Source: Sphingomonas sp. S1-29 (GTDB taxonomy: Bacteria; Pseudomonadota; Alphaproteobacteria; Sphingomonadales; Sphingomonadaceae). From it: DNA of 64,000 nucleotides. The stretch is from positions 1,299,501 through 1,363,500 of the forward strand of contig NZ_CP110678.1 in the NCBI RefSeq assembly GCF_026167545.1. The letters run 5' to 3'. Both the position numbers and the translations under genes were made by a program. The notes below the pieces were generated by a model, which saw only the letters and a program-made list of their open reading frames with translations, ran no database searches and had not been told where the DNA came from. Below, piece by piece: positions 7,977 through 17,188 of the stretch; positions within the stretch are counted from its first letter, which is position 1, and each line of letters begins with the position of its first letter.

Positions 7977-10091
7977 ATGATTACTCGATTTCTGCTTGGC
8001 CTGATAGCATTGCTGGTCGCAGCAACGCCCAATGTTGTGTCTGCTGCCGATCAGCACATCTCTGTAGCCATAACGGCAAGCAGCACTGCCCCCCGCCCCG
8101 GCTCGGGCGCTCGTGTCGCTATTGTCATGACGCCTGAACCAGGTTGGCATGCATATTGGAGCAACCCCGGCGATAGCGGATTGCCTCCCGAGGCAACCTG
8201 GACCTTGCCCGAAGGGGTGAGGATCGGTGCGTTCGAGCATCCTGCGCCGAGCTTGCTCGAATTGGGCGGACTAGCCAGCTACGTCCACGCGGGGACATTT
8301 ACCCTACTGGCTGACCTGACGATAAGCCCATCCGTACCGGCCGGGACACCCCTGCCCATACGGGGTTCACTAAGCTGGCTTGCCTGCTCCGACAGTCTGT
8401 GTGTTCCGGAAAAGGCTGAGATAAAGCTGGACTTGGCGGCCGGCGACGGCTCGGTCAGCGAAAGCAGCAATGCGGTTTTCAGGCGCGCCGAAGCCGCATT
8501 GCCGATCAACCCATCCGTTCAGGCGAGTTTCGATCAGGTGGGAGATCGTCTGCAAATCGAGATCGAATCTCCGGTCGCCTTCGACATGAAGCAGGTTCGG
8601 CTTTATCCGGCGGAATCCGGGTGGTTCCCTGCGGATGTCGTTCAGCAGGTTTCCTCCTCATCGAGTGGAATTCGGATATCCGTCACGACGAGCGCCAAGT
8701 TGCCGGCCAGGCAGTTCAAGGGCGTACTCAGCGACGGGCAACACAGCATTGTCGTGAACGCGGACCCACAACGTTCCAACACCCAGGCTCGAAATGCGCC
8801 AAAATCTAGCGAGCAGCCTATCCAGCTGGAGCAGGCATCGCCGCCGCTTGCCAGGGTACCCGAAATTCCCGCTTTCGCGGCGCCTAGCGTGGGCGATGAC
8901 GCCCCAGCCATATGGGTAGCACTCATCGGCGCATTGCTGGGCGGCCTGCTGCTCAACCTTATGCCATGCGTCTTTCCTATTCTGTCGCTGAAAGCCTTGA
9001 GCTTGGTTCGCTCAGCCGGCAATCCAAGCGCTGCGCGTGTCGAAGGAATGGCCTATCTAGCGGGCAGCGTATCGGTCACCACTGCGCTGGGCGCGGTTTT
9101 GCTAGCCGCCCGAGCGATGGGCCAGGACATCGGATGGTCCTTCCAGCTCCAAGACCCGCGCGCGATCATCGTCCTGATGATTATGACGCTGGCCATTGCC
9201 CTCAATTTGGCTGGTGTCTTCAATGTACGCGGCCCTTCCCTATCGGGGGGCTGGCTGACGCGACGCGACTGGCAGGGCGCTTTCGGGACTGGCGCTCTTG
9301 CGGCGGTGATTGCGACACCCTGCAGCGGGCCGTTCATGGGCGTCGCACTTGGCGCGGCCCTGATACTGCCACCTGCATCAGCTTTGGCGGTTTTCGCTGG
9401 TCTCGGGCTAGGGATGGCGCTGCCATTTCTTGCGATCGCGATGTTCCCGCCGCTGCGCCAACTTTTACCAAAGCCGGGTGCCTGGATGGAAACGTTCCGT
9501 CGCCTTCTAGCGATACCGATGTTGCTGACTGCGATCGGACTTGCATGGGTGCTCGGTCGGCAGAGCGGGGCGGATGGCATGGCGGTCGGCCTTGTCCTGG
9601 CTATGGTAGCCGCGCTAGGCTTATGGTGGTTCGGGCTTCGCCAAAAAAACGGCAAGCCAATTGCAATCAGCCTTGTTCCGATGGCTGCCGCGCTGGCCAT
9701 TTCGCTGGTCATCGAATTGCCTCAGCCCGCAACCGCCGCCAGTCAGACGGCTCAAGCAACCGAAGCTTTCACGGAGGTCCGTTACGCCGAGCTTCGATCG
9801 GCTGGCACGCCGGTCTTCGTCGACATGACCGCCGACTGGTGCTTGATTTGCCAGGTTAACAAGCGTGTCGCGATCGACCGCCCCTCGACACGCAAGGCAT
9901 TCGCTGATGCAGGCGTAGTGATGCTCGTTGGCGACTGGACGCGCGGCGATCCTACTATCACCAAGTTTCTCAAGACCAATGGCCGGAATTCGATACCCTA
10001 CTACCTCTTCAGCGATACCGTAGGGCGCGAGCATGAGCTGCCCCAAGTGCTGACCACCGACATGCTCGTCGATCGCGCCAGTGCAAGTTGA
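7977..10091 (+). CDS. DsbD/ScsB-like transmembrane thiol reductase
   Basis: This 704-residue protein carries electrons from cytoplasmic thioredoxin to periplasmic thioredoxin-fold partners. It has a signal peptide, an N-terminal periplasmic domain with a cysteine pair (ACSDSLCVPE), and an eight-helix CcdA-like domain with one cysteine in each half (LMPCVFPILSLKAL and ATPCSGPFMGVALG). The C-terminal thioredoxin domain has C-L-I-C (TADWCLICQVNK). All six redox cysteines are present. The long N-terminal domain (about 300 residues) is the ScsB rather than the classical DsbD type. It closes the operon with the ScsD- and ScsC-like genes. A paralogue lies at 52368-54404. Confidence 0.9.
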   Translation: MITRFLLGLIALLVAATPNVVSAADQHISVAITASSTAPRPGSGARVAIVMTPEPGWHAYWSNPGDSGLPPEATWTLPEGVRIGAFEHPAPSLLELGGLASYVHAGTFTLLADLTISPSVPAGTPLPIRGSLSWLACSDSLCVPEKAEIKLDLAAGDGSVSESSNAVFRRAEAALPINPSVQASFDQVGDRLQIEIESPVAFDMKQVRLYPAESGWFPADVVQQVSSSSSGIRISVTTSAKLPARQFKGVLSDGQHSIVVNADPQRSNTQARNAPKSSEQPIQLEQASPPLARVPEIPAFAAPSVGDDAPAIWVALIGALLGGLLLNLMPCVFPILSLKALSLVRSAGNPSAARVEGMAYLAGSVSVTTALGAVLLAARAMGQDIGWSFQLQDPRAIIVLMIMTLAIALNLAGVFNVRGPSLSGGWLTRRDWQGAFGTGALAAVIATPCSGPFMGVALGAALILPPASALAVFAGLGLGMALPFLAIAMFPPLRQLLPKPGAWMETFRRLLAIPMLLTAIGLAWVLGRQSGADGMAVGLVLAMVAALGLWWFGLRQKNGKPIAISLVPMAAALAISLVIELPQPATAASQTAQATEAFTEVRYAELRSAGTPVFVDMTADWCLICQVNKRVAIDRPSTRKAFADAGVVMLVGDWTRGDPTITKFLKTNGRNSIPYYLFSDTVGREHELPQVLTTDMLVDRASAS

Positions 10092-10152
10092 TATATGACC
10101 AACTTACACCTGTCGTTTAATCTATAGTTCCCACAGGAGCGAGGAATAATTA

Positions 10153-10512
10153 CCGTCGATTTTAATATCGACCACAGGCATTTGACAATATGTATTAATC
10201 GACAGGGCCACTGATCACGCCGAGATTATCGACCCGGTGCTCGGTTTTGATTCTTTATCCGCGAACATATCGACGATAAATGCTGACAAGCTAATCGGCA
10301 TTGTAAAAAAGGAGCGGCTAATTTTTGATTGGGATTTGGGTACACATCCCCACGCTGATCACGTTTCGTCTGCATTGCAAATTGCAGACCGCCTGGCCGC
10401 GCCGACAGCTATCGGTGAGAAGGTCGTTGAAGTTCAAAAGCTCTGGCGTGACATATACCGCCTAACTAACCTGGCGGTGAACGCATCTCTATGGGACCGG
10501 TTATTCCGGGAC
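10153..10512 (+). pseudogene. Blh-type metallo-beta-lactamase domain, nonsense-mutated and truncated
   Basis: The frame reads ISTTGI, a TGA, then QYVLIDRATDHAEIIDPVLG, followed by DWDLGTHPHADHVSSALQI and APTAIGEKVVEVQKLW. This is the N-terminal half of the metallo-beta-lactamase domain of Blh/ETHE1-like persulfide dioxygenases. The HxHxDH metal motif survives as HPHADH. Relatives have TWQY where this copy has a TGA, so a Trp codon (TGG) has probably become a stop. The frame runs into an IS6 transposase remnant near 10512, so the rest of the metal site is gone. The matching N-terminal Blh domain fragment is at 3880-4038, on the far side of the Scs operon and the other strand. Confidence 0.75.
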
Positions 10513-10515
10513 GCT

Positions 10516-10832
10516 GGTCGACGGCTCGCCAGAGGTAGACCATCTCCCCATTCAGCTTCACGTACATCTCGTCGAGGTCCCAGCGCCAGCGTCAAAAGCC
10601 CGCATCCAGCTCAACCGCTGGCGGCGGGTGTAACCAGCGAACATCGGTCCGAACCTGTTCCACCACATCCGTACCGTCTCATGGCAGATGTCGATCTCCC
10701 TCTCGCGTAGCGGCTCCTCCACGTGCCGCAGTGACAGCAGAAAGCGCACATACATCGGCACTTCAGCCGGATCACCTCCGGCGACGAGCTGAAGTAGCGA
10801 AACGGGCTGACTGGCTTGTGCGGGCGGGGCAT
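10516..10832 (-). mobile_element. IS6-family transposase remnant
   Basis: On the minus strand the fragment starts MPRPHKPVSPFRYFSSSPEV and continues, after a frameshift, with MYVRFLLSLRHVEEPLRERE and IDICHETVRMWWNRFGPMF. After a second shift and a stop it reads RWRWDLDEMYVKLNGEMVYL and ends at WRAVD. These are the N-terminal helix-turn-helix part and the start of the DDE catalytic domain (first Asp in LDEMY) of an IS6/IS26-type transposase. About the last 60 percent is missing, and no terminal inverted repeat could be found. It is inactive and marks the right edge of the island next to tRNA-Ser. Confidence 0.85.
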
Positions 10833-11087
10833 CAGGACCCCTCGACACACCATCGCACCGCCCATCAAGCGGTCGAACCTGGGCGCGTCCATAAGGGCCC
10901 CGTTCGGCCGCGCCGTGGGCCGCTCCCAGTGCGGCACTGCAACCCGTAAGCCTGGAGAATCGTCGGGCAGAATGCGCGTCCGCGGGTCAGCATCAGACTC
11001 GCTGCGGTACCGCAGCGGCGCGGAACGGCGCAGAAATGCGCCCGTGGCCAGGTTCTTCCGCCAAATTCGAAAAGCGTGAAGACCAAA
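10833..11087. other. Gap between IS6 remnant and tRNA-Ser
   Basis: This 255-base stretch has no convincing gene. Minus-strand frames here only extend the transposase or read through the tRNA. I looked for an IS6 terminal inverted repeat and for a copy of the tRNA 3' end and found neither. Confidence 0.4.
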
Positions 11088-11177
<90 letters not shown>

Positions 11178-11310
11178 GCGAGGTCATTTGGTGCCGGTGG
11201 ACAAGCTGTCCGAGACCGGCTCCGGTCGACGAAGGCGGGCGTCTAATCGACAATCGACGGGCGTGCAAGGGGCTGCTTGTGCGCTGCGCAACAGCCATTA
11301 GATTGGGGGC

Positions 11311-11694
11311 ATGTCGCAAAACCAATTTCCACACGACCGCCCGCTCGATCCCGGCGTGCCGCTGCCGCCGATCGCGCATGCGCGCTTCAACGTGGGCGAA
11401 GTCGTCCGCCACCGCCTGTTCGACTTTCGCGGCGTGATCTTCGACGTCGATCCGGTCTTCGCCAATACCGAGGAATGGTATGACGCGATCCCCGAGAGCG
11501 TGCGCCCGCGCAAGGACCAGCCCTTTTACCACCTGCTCGCGGAAAATGCCGATTCGAGCTATGTCGCCTATGTCAGCCAACAGAATCTGGTGACCGACGA
11601 CAGCGACGAGCCGATCGACCATCCAGCGATCGGCGGGCTGTTCGACAAGTTGGATAACGGTCGATATCGGCTAAAACAGAGCCATCGGCACTGA
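11311..11694 (+). CDS. hspQ: Heat shock protein HspQ
   Basis: This 127-residue cytoplasmic protein is of the HspQ (YccV-like) family. The core [20 protein letters not shown], then [16 protein letters not shown] and [20 protein letters not shown], is characteristic. In E. coli HspQ binds hemimethylated DNA and acts as a specificity enhancer of Lon protease. The N-terminal extension of about 22 residues is common in alphaproteobacteria. It stands alone between the tRNA and the ribosomal protein operon. No heat-shock promoter can be identified with confidence. Confidence 0.92.
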   Translation: MSQNQFPHDRPLDPGVPLPPIAHARFNVGEVVRHRLFDFRGVIFDVDPVFANTEEWYDAIPESVRPRKDQPFYHLLAENADSSYVAYVSQQNLVTDDSDEPIDHPAIGGLFDKLDNGRYRLKQSHRH

Positions 11695-11713
11695 CATCCA
11701 GGGGCGCAGGCGG

Positions 11714-11742
11714 TTGACAGCCGCCGCCCCTTGGCATAACCC
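11714..11742 (+). promoter_or_regulatory. Housekeeping-type promoter for rplU-rpmA
   Basis: TTGACA at 11714-11719 is followed after a 17-base spacer by TAACCC at 11737. It lies about 70 bases upstream of the rplU start, in the right direction for a sigma-70-type promoter of this operon. The leader downstream holds a short duplicated TCGCGGGG. Confidence 0.6.
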
Positions 11743-11809
11743 CACCTTTCCTTCTCGCGGGGCTTTGGCTTTTCGCGGGGATTACGCATTGAAGAAGAGT
11801 CGAAAGCCC

Positions 11810-12163
11810 ATGTTCGCAGTCGTGCGCACGGGCGGCAAGCAGTATCGCGTTGCCGCCGGAGACAAGATCGTCGTCGAGAAGATCGACGGTGAAGCTGGTG
11901 ATTCGGTCACGCTGGGCGATGTCCTGATGACCGGTGAAGGCAGCGATTTGAAGGCTGGCAGCGGGCTGACCGTCGCCGCCGAGATCATTGCGCAGGCGAA
12001 GGGCGACAAGGTCATCGTCTTCAAGAAGCGTCGCCGCCACAATTATCGCCGCAAGAACGGCCACCGCCAGAATCACACGATCCTGAAGATCGTGGCGATC
12101 GGCGGCGAGCGGGCCAAGGGCGAGCAGGCCAAGGCCGGCGCCAGCGAAGACGCTGCGGCCTGA
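11810..12163 (+). CDS. rplU: 50S ribosomal protein L21
   Basis: This 117-residue protein of the large ribosomal subunit begins [20 protein letters not shown] and carries the family signature [19 protein letters not shown] near residues 73-91. The C-terminal alanine/lysine tail of about 20 residues is typical of sphingomonads. The ATG at 11810 matches the family start and is preceded by GAAGAAGAG. The frame is open further upstream but has no homology there. It is in an operon with rpmA 23 bases downstream. Confidence 0.97.
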   Translation: MFAVVRTGGKQYRVAAGDKIVVEKIDGEAGDSVTLGDVLMTGEGSDLKAGSGLTVAAEIIAQAKGDKVIVFKKRRRHNYRRKNGHRQNHTILKIVAIGGERAKGEQAKAGASEDAAA

Positions 12164-12186
12164 TCCGAGCACGAGGAGCATAGACA

Positions 12187-12456
12187 ATGGCACATAAGAA
12201 AGCAGGCGGCTCGTCGCGCAACGGTCGCGACTCCGAGAGCAAGCGCCTTGGCGTGAAGAAGTTCGGCGGCCAGCTGGTCGTGCCGGGCAACATTCTGGTG
12301 CGCCAGCGTGGCACCAAATTCTATCCCGGCCCGAACGTCGGCATCGGCAAGGACCACACGCTGTTCGCGTTGGTCGACGGCCATGTCGCGTTCAACAAGG
12401 GCAAGCTTGGCCGTACTTTCTGTGCGGTGCAGCCGATGGCGCAAGCCGCAGAATAA
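12187..12456 (+). CDS. rpmA: 50S ribosomal protein L27
   Basis: This 89-residue protein starts [20 protein letters not shown], the invariant N-terminus of L27, which reaches the peptidyl transferase centre. It continues [20 protein letters not shown] and [20 protein letters not shown]. The Firmicutes-type N-terminal extension that needs cleavage is absent. GAGGAG upstream provides the ribosome site. It is the last gene of the rplU-rpmA operon and is followed by two hairpins. Confidence 0.98.
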   Translation: MAHKKAGGSSRNGRDSESKRLGVKKFGGQLVVPGNILVRQRGTKFYPGPNVGIGKDHTLFALVDGHVAFNKGKLGRTFCAVQPMAQAAE

Positions 12457-12457
12457 C

Positions 12458-12478
12458 GGGCAACCGGCCGGGTTGCCC
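12458..12478 (+). other. Perfect 8-bp inverted repeat just after rpmA
   Basis: GGGCAACC and GGTTGCCC flank a five-base loop, one base after the rpmA stop codon. There is no T-tract. It could stabilise the mRNA 3' end ahead of the true terminator 40 bases further on. Confidence 0.6.
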
Positions 12479-12517
12479 ACCAGGGCGACCCGGTGTTCCG
12501 TCAAGGAACCAGCGAAC

Positions 12518-12551
12518 AAGGGAGACGGGTCACCCCGGTCTCCCTTTTTTC
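12518..12551 (+). terminator. Rho-independent terminator of rplU-rpmA
   Basis: The stem GGGAGAC/GTCTCCC, extended by an imperfect GGG/CCC, is followed directly by TTTTTT. This is a standard intrinsic terminator for the ribosomal protein operon. Confidence 0.9.
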
Positions 12552-12608
12552 ATGCTCCCTCCCCTGCCCCGCCGCTCGCCGGCGACGGCGTTTGCGAGGA
12601 GCGCGAGC

Positions 12609-13178
12609 ATGTTCATACGCACGGCAAGACTGACGTTGCGGCCCGGCTGGCCCGAGGACGCCCCTGCTCTGTTCGCGGCGATCGCCGATCGCGGCGTGGT
12701 AGAGATGCTCGCACGGGCGCCCTGGCCCTATGGCCTTGACGACGCGGCGGCATTCCTGGCGCAGCCTGCGCGCGCGGGCGAACCCAATTTCCTGATCTTC
12801 GAGCATGTCGATCGCGCGGTCCGGCTGATCGGCAGCATCGGCGTGCATCGCGACGATGCCGGCGCGCTCGAATTCGGCTATTGGATAAGGCGCGATGCCT
12901 GGGGGCGCGGTTATGCGACCGAGGCGGGCGCGGCGGTGCTCGAGACGCTGCGCGCCAGCCTGCGGATCAAGCGAATCGTGTCGGGGCATTTCGCCGACAA
13001 TCCGGCGTCGGGACGGGTACTGGCGAAGCTGGGGTTCGTGCCCACGGGCGCGGTCGAGCCGCGCTGGTCGCGCGCCCGCGGTGTCGAGGTGCCGTGCGTG
13101 CTGTACGAGCGCGACGCCCCTTCTCCCCTCCCGCTTGCGGGAGGGGTCGGGGGAGGACTGGTTGAAGCGGTAGCGTGA
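12609..13178 (+). CDS. GNAT-family N-acetyltransferase (RimJ/RimL type)
   Basis: This 189-residue protein has the RimJ/RimL-like GNAT fold: MFIRTARLTLRPGWPEDAPA at the N-terminus, the acetyl-CoA pyrophosphate loop in RRDAWGRGYATEAGAA, and the C-terminal motif NPASGRVLAKLGF. This family acetylates amino groups of ribosomal proteins or small molecules. The substrate here is unknown. The ATG at 12609 has GAGGAG just upstream. The last 15 or so residues (PLPLAGGVGGG onward) are encoded by a dispersed repeat that has grown into the 3' end of the gene. Confidence 0.85.
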   Translation: MFIRTARLTLRPGWPEDAPALFAAIADRGVVEMLARAPWPYGLDDAAAFLAQPARAGEPNFLIFEHVDRAVRLIGSIGVHRDDAGALEFGYWIRRDAWGRGYATEAGAAVLETLRASLRIKRIVSGHFADNPASGRVLAKLGFVPTGAVEPRWSRARGVEVPCVLYERDAPSPLPLAGGVGGGLVEAVA

Positions 13179-13214
13179 CAGACCCTCCCCTAACCCCTCC
13201 CGCCTGCGGGAGGG
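13117..13214. repeat. Family B palindromic repeat (CCCTCCCGC type)
   Basis: Two inverted copies of CCCCTCCCGCNTGCGGGAGG face each other, each itself a hairpin. The left copy lies inside the GNAT gene and encodes its C-terminus. The right copy ends just before the 3' end of the metal-dependent hydrolase gene. Confidence 0.9.
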
Positions 13215-13223
13215 GGATTGGAC

Positions 13224-14078
13224 CTATGCCGCCACCGGCATTCTCGCCGCGGCATAATCGCTGTCGACCTTGCCGATCAGCGCGCGATCGTCGTGGTTCC
13301 AGGGGTGGAAGCCGGGCAGGAAGAAGCTCGCCCAAGCGCCCATGATCTTGCGCGCCATGCCGGGGCGGCCGAAGGCGTAGCGGAACAGCCGCCATTGCAC
13401 CGCCGGCCCGCGCAGCCCGTCCTGGTCGAGCAGGTCGAGAATCCCGGTGGTCCGTCCGCGAAAGAATTTCGCGGTGACGATCACCATCACCAGTGATTTG
13501 ACATACCAGCGCCGCAGCCGGCTCAAATCGCGTGTCGCGTGCATCCAGGTGTCGTAGGCGACTCCCTTATGCTCGATCTCCTCGATCGCGTGCCAGCGCC
13601 ACATCGCCACCGCCTCGGCATCGCCACCGGCGAGATGCGCCGGCGTCGCGACTAGCTCGTGCGCCAGGATCGCGGTGAAATGTTCGAGGCACATCGTCGC
13701 GGCCAGATTAGCAATCGGCGGCCGTCCCTTGGTGATCGCAAGCTCGTCATCGACGCGCCGCTCGAGCCGCGACACGTCATAGCCCTGGTCGGTGACGTGG
13801 CGGTTGAATGCGACATGCTCGCGGGTGTGGAGCACTTCCTGCTTCACGAACGCGTTGATTTCGGCGGCGAGCCGCGGCGGCGCATCGTCGCGGAACTTGC
13901 GCACCGAATCGACGAAAAACCCCTCCCCCTTGGGAAAAGTGACCGACAGCGCATTGTAGAAGGCGGTCGCGATCGGATCGTCGTTCAGCCACCAGCGGCG
14001 GTAGCGATCGCCGCCACGACCGAAGCGACGATCGCGCGGGGTGATCGTCAGGTCGGCGGGAGTCTTTGCTTTCGACAC
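13224..14078 (-). CDS. Metal-dependent hydrolase, PF10118 family (ferritin-like fold)
   Basis: This 284-residue protein contains the family pattern of helical Glu and His residues: FVKQEVLHTREHVAFNRH, MCLEHFTAILAHELV and WHAIEEIEHKGVAYDTW. These look like a di-iron or di-metal four-helix site. PF10118 proteins are called predicted metal-dependent hydrolases, but the reaction is not established. The start ATG at 14078 gives MSKAKTPADLTITPRDRRF, a common N-terminus for the family. It is divergent from a TetR-type regulator 54 bases away, which suggests that the regulator controls it. Confidence 0.8.
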   Translation of the reverse strand: MSKAKTPADLTITPRDRRFGRGGDRYRRWWLNDDPIATAFYNALSVTFPKGEGFFVDSVRKFRDDAPPRLAAEINAFVKQEVLHTREHVAFNRHVTDQGYDVSRLERRVDDELAITKGRPPIANLAATMCLEHFTAILAHELVATPAHLAGGDAEAVAMWRWHAIEEIEHKGVAYDTWMHATRDLSRLRRWYVKSLVMVIVTAKFFRGRTTGILDLLDQDGLRGPAVQWRLFRYAFGRPGMARKIMGAWASFFLPGFHPWNHDDRALIGKVDSDYAAARMPVAA

Positions 14079-14126
14079 CGAAATCCTCCACGGTTTGCGA
14101 CAGATGCCTCGAAATAATCGCTACTT

Positions 14127-14136
14127 ACATTCATGT
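14127..14136. promoter_or_regulatory. Candidate operator palindrome of the TetR regulator
   Basis: ACAT, two bases, ATGT lies in the short divergent region and overlaps the TetR start codon. TetR proteins often bind palindromes between themselves and a divergent target. The match is short, so this is tentative. Confidence 0.3.
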
Positions 14137-14708
14137 CAATAGAACGCAAAAGGCTTAGCCCCGAGCAGTCGCGGGTCGCTGCACTGCAGGCCGCGCGCGA
14201 GCTGCTGATCGAAGCCGGCCCGCAGGCGGTGACGCTCAAGGCGGTCGCGGCGCGGATCGGGCGGACCCACGCCAATCTGCTCCACCATTTCGGCTCGGCG
14301 GCAGGGCTGCAAAAGGCGCTGGCCGAGAGCATGGCCGACACGATCACCGCCAAGATCGGTGCCGCGGCGCTGCGCGCGCGCGCCGAGCAGGATCCGCGCG
14401 AAGTGGTCGAGCTGACCTTCGATGCGTTCGACAAGGAAGGCGCCGGCGCGCTGGCGAGCTGGATGATCCTGTCGGGCAACAACGACGCGCTCGACCCGAT
14501 CCTCGAGGCGATCCATCGGCTGGTCGACGATCTTTCGGCGGCGGGGGGCGACCGGCCGATCCACGACGATACGTTGCAGCTGGTGCTGATGGCGCTGGGC
14601 GATGCGCTGATGGGCGGGCCGATGGCCAAGGCGCTGGGATTGCCGCGCGATACCGCCAGGCGGCTGGCGTTGCAGGCGCTGGTGCGATCGCACGGGGTGA
14701 ACGCCTAG
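14133..14708 (+). CDS. TetR/AcrR-family transcriptional regulator
   Basis: This 191-residue protein has an N-terminal TetR helix-turn-helix (VAALQAARELLIEAGPQAVT, LKAVAARIGRTHANLLHHFG, SAAGLQKALAESM) followed by a helical ligand-binding domain without recognisable specificity. The recognition helix ARIGRTHANLLHHF is a variant of the usual GVSRGALYHHF. It is divergent from the PF10118 hydrolase gene and probably represses it and itself. The ligand is unknown. Confidence 0.88.
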   Translation: MSIERKRLSPEQSRVAALQAARELLIEAGPQAVTLKAVAARIGRTHANLLHHFGSAAGLQKALAESMADTITAKIGAAALRARAEQDPREVVELTFDAFDKEGAGALASWMILSGNNDALDPILEAIHRLVDDLSAAGGDRPIHDDTLQLVLMALGDALMGGPMAKALGLPRDTARRLALQALVRSHGVNA

Positions 14709-14833
14709 ATCCTCCCCCGCCAGGGGGAGGGGAACCAGCGAAGCTGGTGGAGGGGGCGGATTACCAACGGCCGCTCGTGTCCTCCCCCTCCACCGCTTCG
14801 CGGTCCCCCTCCCCCTTGCGGGGGAGGATTTGG
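14709..14833. repeat. Family B palindromic repeat (CCTCCCCC type)
   Basis: Inverted halves begin and end with TCCTCCCCCGCCAGGGGG and CCCCCTTGCGGGGGAGGA, with inner arms GGGGAACCAGCGAAGC and CTTCGCGGTCCCCCTC. It fills the gap between the TetR gene and obgE. Confidence 0.9.
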
Positions 14834-14856
14834 TAGGCTTCGACATTTCCCTGTAA

Positions 14857-15945
<1,089 letters not shown>

Positions 15946-15947
15946 GC

Positions 15948-16074
15948 CCCCCTCCCTGGAAGGGAGGGGTCGGGGGTGGGTCGCGTGCTCGCGATACCGA
16001 ACGCTCGTCGCCTGGCGGCGGCCGTATTGCCAGGCCTCTACCCACCCCCATCCCCTCCCTGGAAGGGAGGGGGG
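15948..16074. repeat. Family B variant repeat (CCTCCCTGGAAGGGAGG)
   Basis: Two inverted copies of CCCCTCCCTGGAAGGGAGG, each a hairpin in itself, fill the obgE-proB gap. The right arm supplies the G-rich ribosome site directly in front of the proB start. Confidence 0.9.
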
Positions 16075-16075
16075 T

Positions 16076-17188
16076 ATGACGTTTTCGCCGGCCGCCTGTC
16101 CGCGGCTCGTCGTCAAGGTCGGGTCTTCGCTGCTGGTCGATCCGGCGGGGGAGATTCGCCGCGACTGGCTGGCGAGCCTGGTCGCCGACATCGCCGAGCG
16201 GACGCGCGCCGGGCAGCAGGTCGCGGTGGTGTCGTCGGGCGCGATCGCGCTCGGGGCAAGGCGGTTGAAGCTCGCCAAGGGCGGGCGCGCGAGCCTCGAG
16301 GATGCGCAGGCCGCGGCGGCGACCGGGCAGATCGCGCTGGCGGGCACCTGGGCGGGGCTGCTGCACGAACAGGGGCTAACCGCCGCGCAGATGCTGTTGA
16401 CGCTCGACGATCTCGAAGATCGCCGCCGCTACCTCAACGCCGCCGCGACGCTCGACCGGCTGTTGCGGCTGAACGTCGTGCCGATCATCAACGAGAATGA
16501 TTCGGTCGCGACCGAAGAAATTCGCTTCGGCGACAATGACCGGCTGGCGGCGCGCGTCGCCGGCGCGGCGATGGCGCAGGGGGTGATCCTGCTGTCCGAC
16601 GTCGATGGGCTCTACACCGCCAACCCCGCGACCGATCCCGCAGCGACGCTGATCCCGCGCGTCGAGACGATCGCCGCGATCGAGGGGATGGCCGATGGCT
16701 CGTCGCGCTCGGGGATGGGATCGGGCGGCATGCTCGCCAAGGTCGAGGCGGCGCGGATCGCCACCGCCGCGGGCGCGCATCTCGCAATCGCCGGGGGCCA
16801 TGGGCTGAATCCGTTGCAACGCTTCGCCGACAGCGGCCACGGCACCGTCTTCGTCGCACCCGCGAGCGCGCCTGCGCGCAAGGCCTGGCTGCGCGGCGGG
16901 CTCACCGCGCGCGGCGCGATCCACATCGATGCCGGCGCGGTCGAGGCGTTGCGCGCGGGCAAAAGCCTGCTTCCCGCCGGCGCACAGCGGATCGACGGAC
17001 GATTCGCACGCGGCGACCTCGTGCTGCTGGTCGCGCCCGATGGCAGCCATGTCGCGCGGGGGTTGACCGAATATGGTGACGCCGATGCCTCGCTGGTGAT
17101 CGGCCGGCGCAGCGAGGAGCTTGGCGACCTGCTCGGCTACGCGCCGCGCTCGGCGCTGGTGCATCGCAACCACATGGCGTTGCTGTGA
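16076..17188 (+). CDS. proB: Glutamate 5-kinase
   Basis: This 370-residue enzyme catalyses the first step of proline synthesis, phosphorylating glutamate with ATP. The amino-acid kinase domain shows RLVVKVGSSLLVD, VVSSGAIALGARRL, VPIINENDSVATEEIRFGDN, LLSDVDGLYTANP and GSGGMLAKVEAA. A C-terminal PUA domain (residues about 275-365) follows, as in long-form ProB. The start ATG is two bases after the repeat whose GGGAGG forms the ribosome site. It overlaps the next gene by four bases (GTGA), so proB and the sphingolipid gene cerR are probably co-transcribed. Confidence 0.96.
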   Translation: MTFSPAACPRLVVKVGSSLLVDPAGEIRRDWLASLVADIAERTRAGQQVAVVSSGAIALGARRLKLAKGGRASLEDAQAAAATGQIALAGTWAGLLHEQGLTAAQMLLTLDDLEDRRRYLNAAATLDRLLRLNVVPIINENDSVATEEIRFGDNDRLAARVAGAAMAQGVILLSDVDGLYTANPATDPAATLIPRVETIAAIEGMADGSSRSGMGSGGMLAKVEAARIATAAGAHLAIAGGHGLNPLQRFADSGHGTVFVAPASAPARKAWLRGGLTARGAIHIDAGAVEALRAGKSLLPAGAQRIDGRFARGDLVLLVAPDGSHVARGLTEYGDADASLVIGRRSEELGDLLGYAPRSALVHRNHMALL

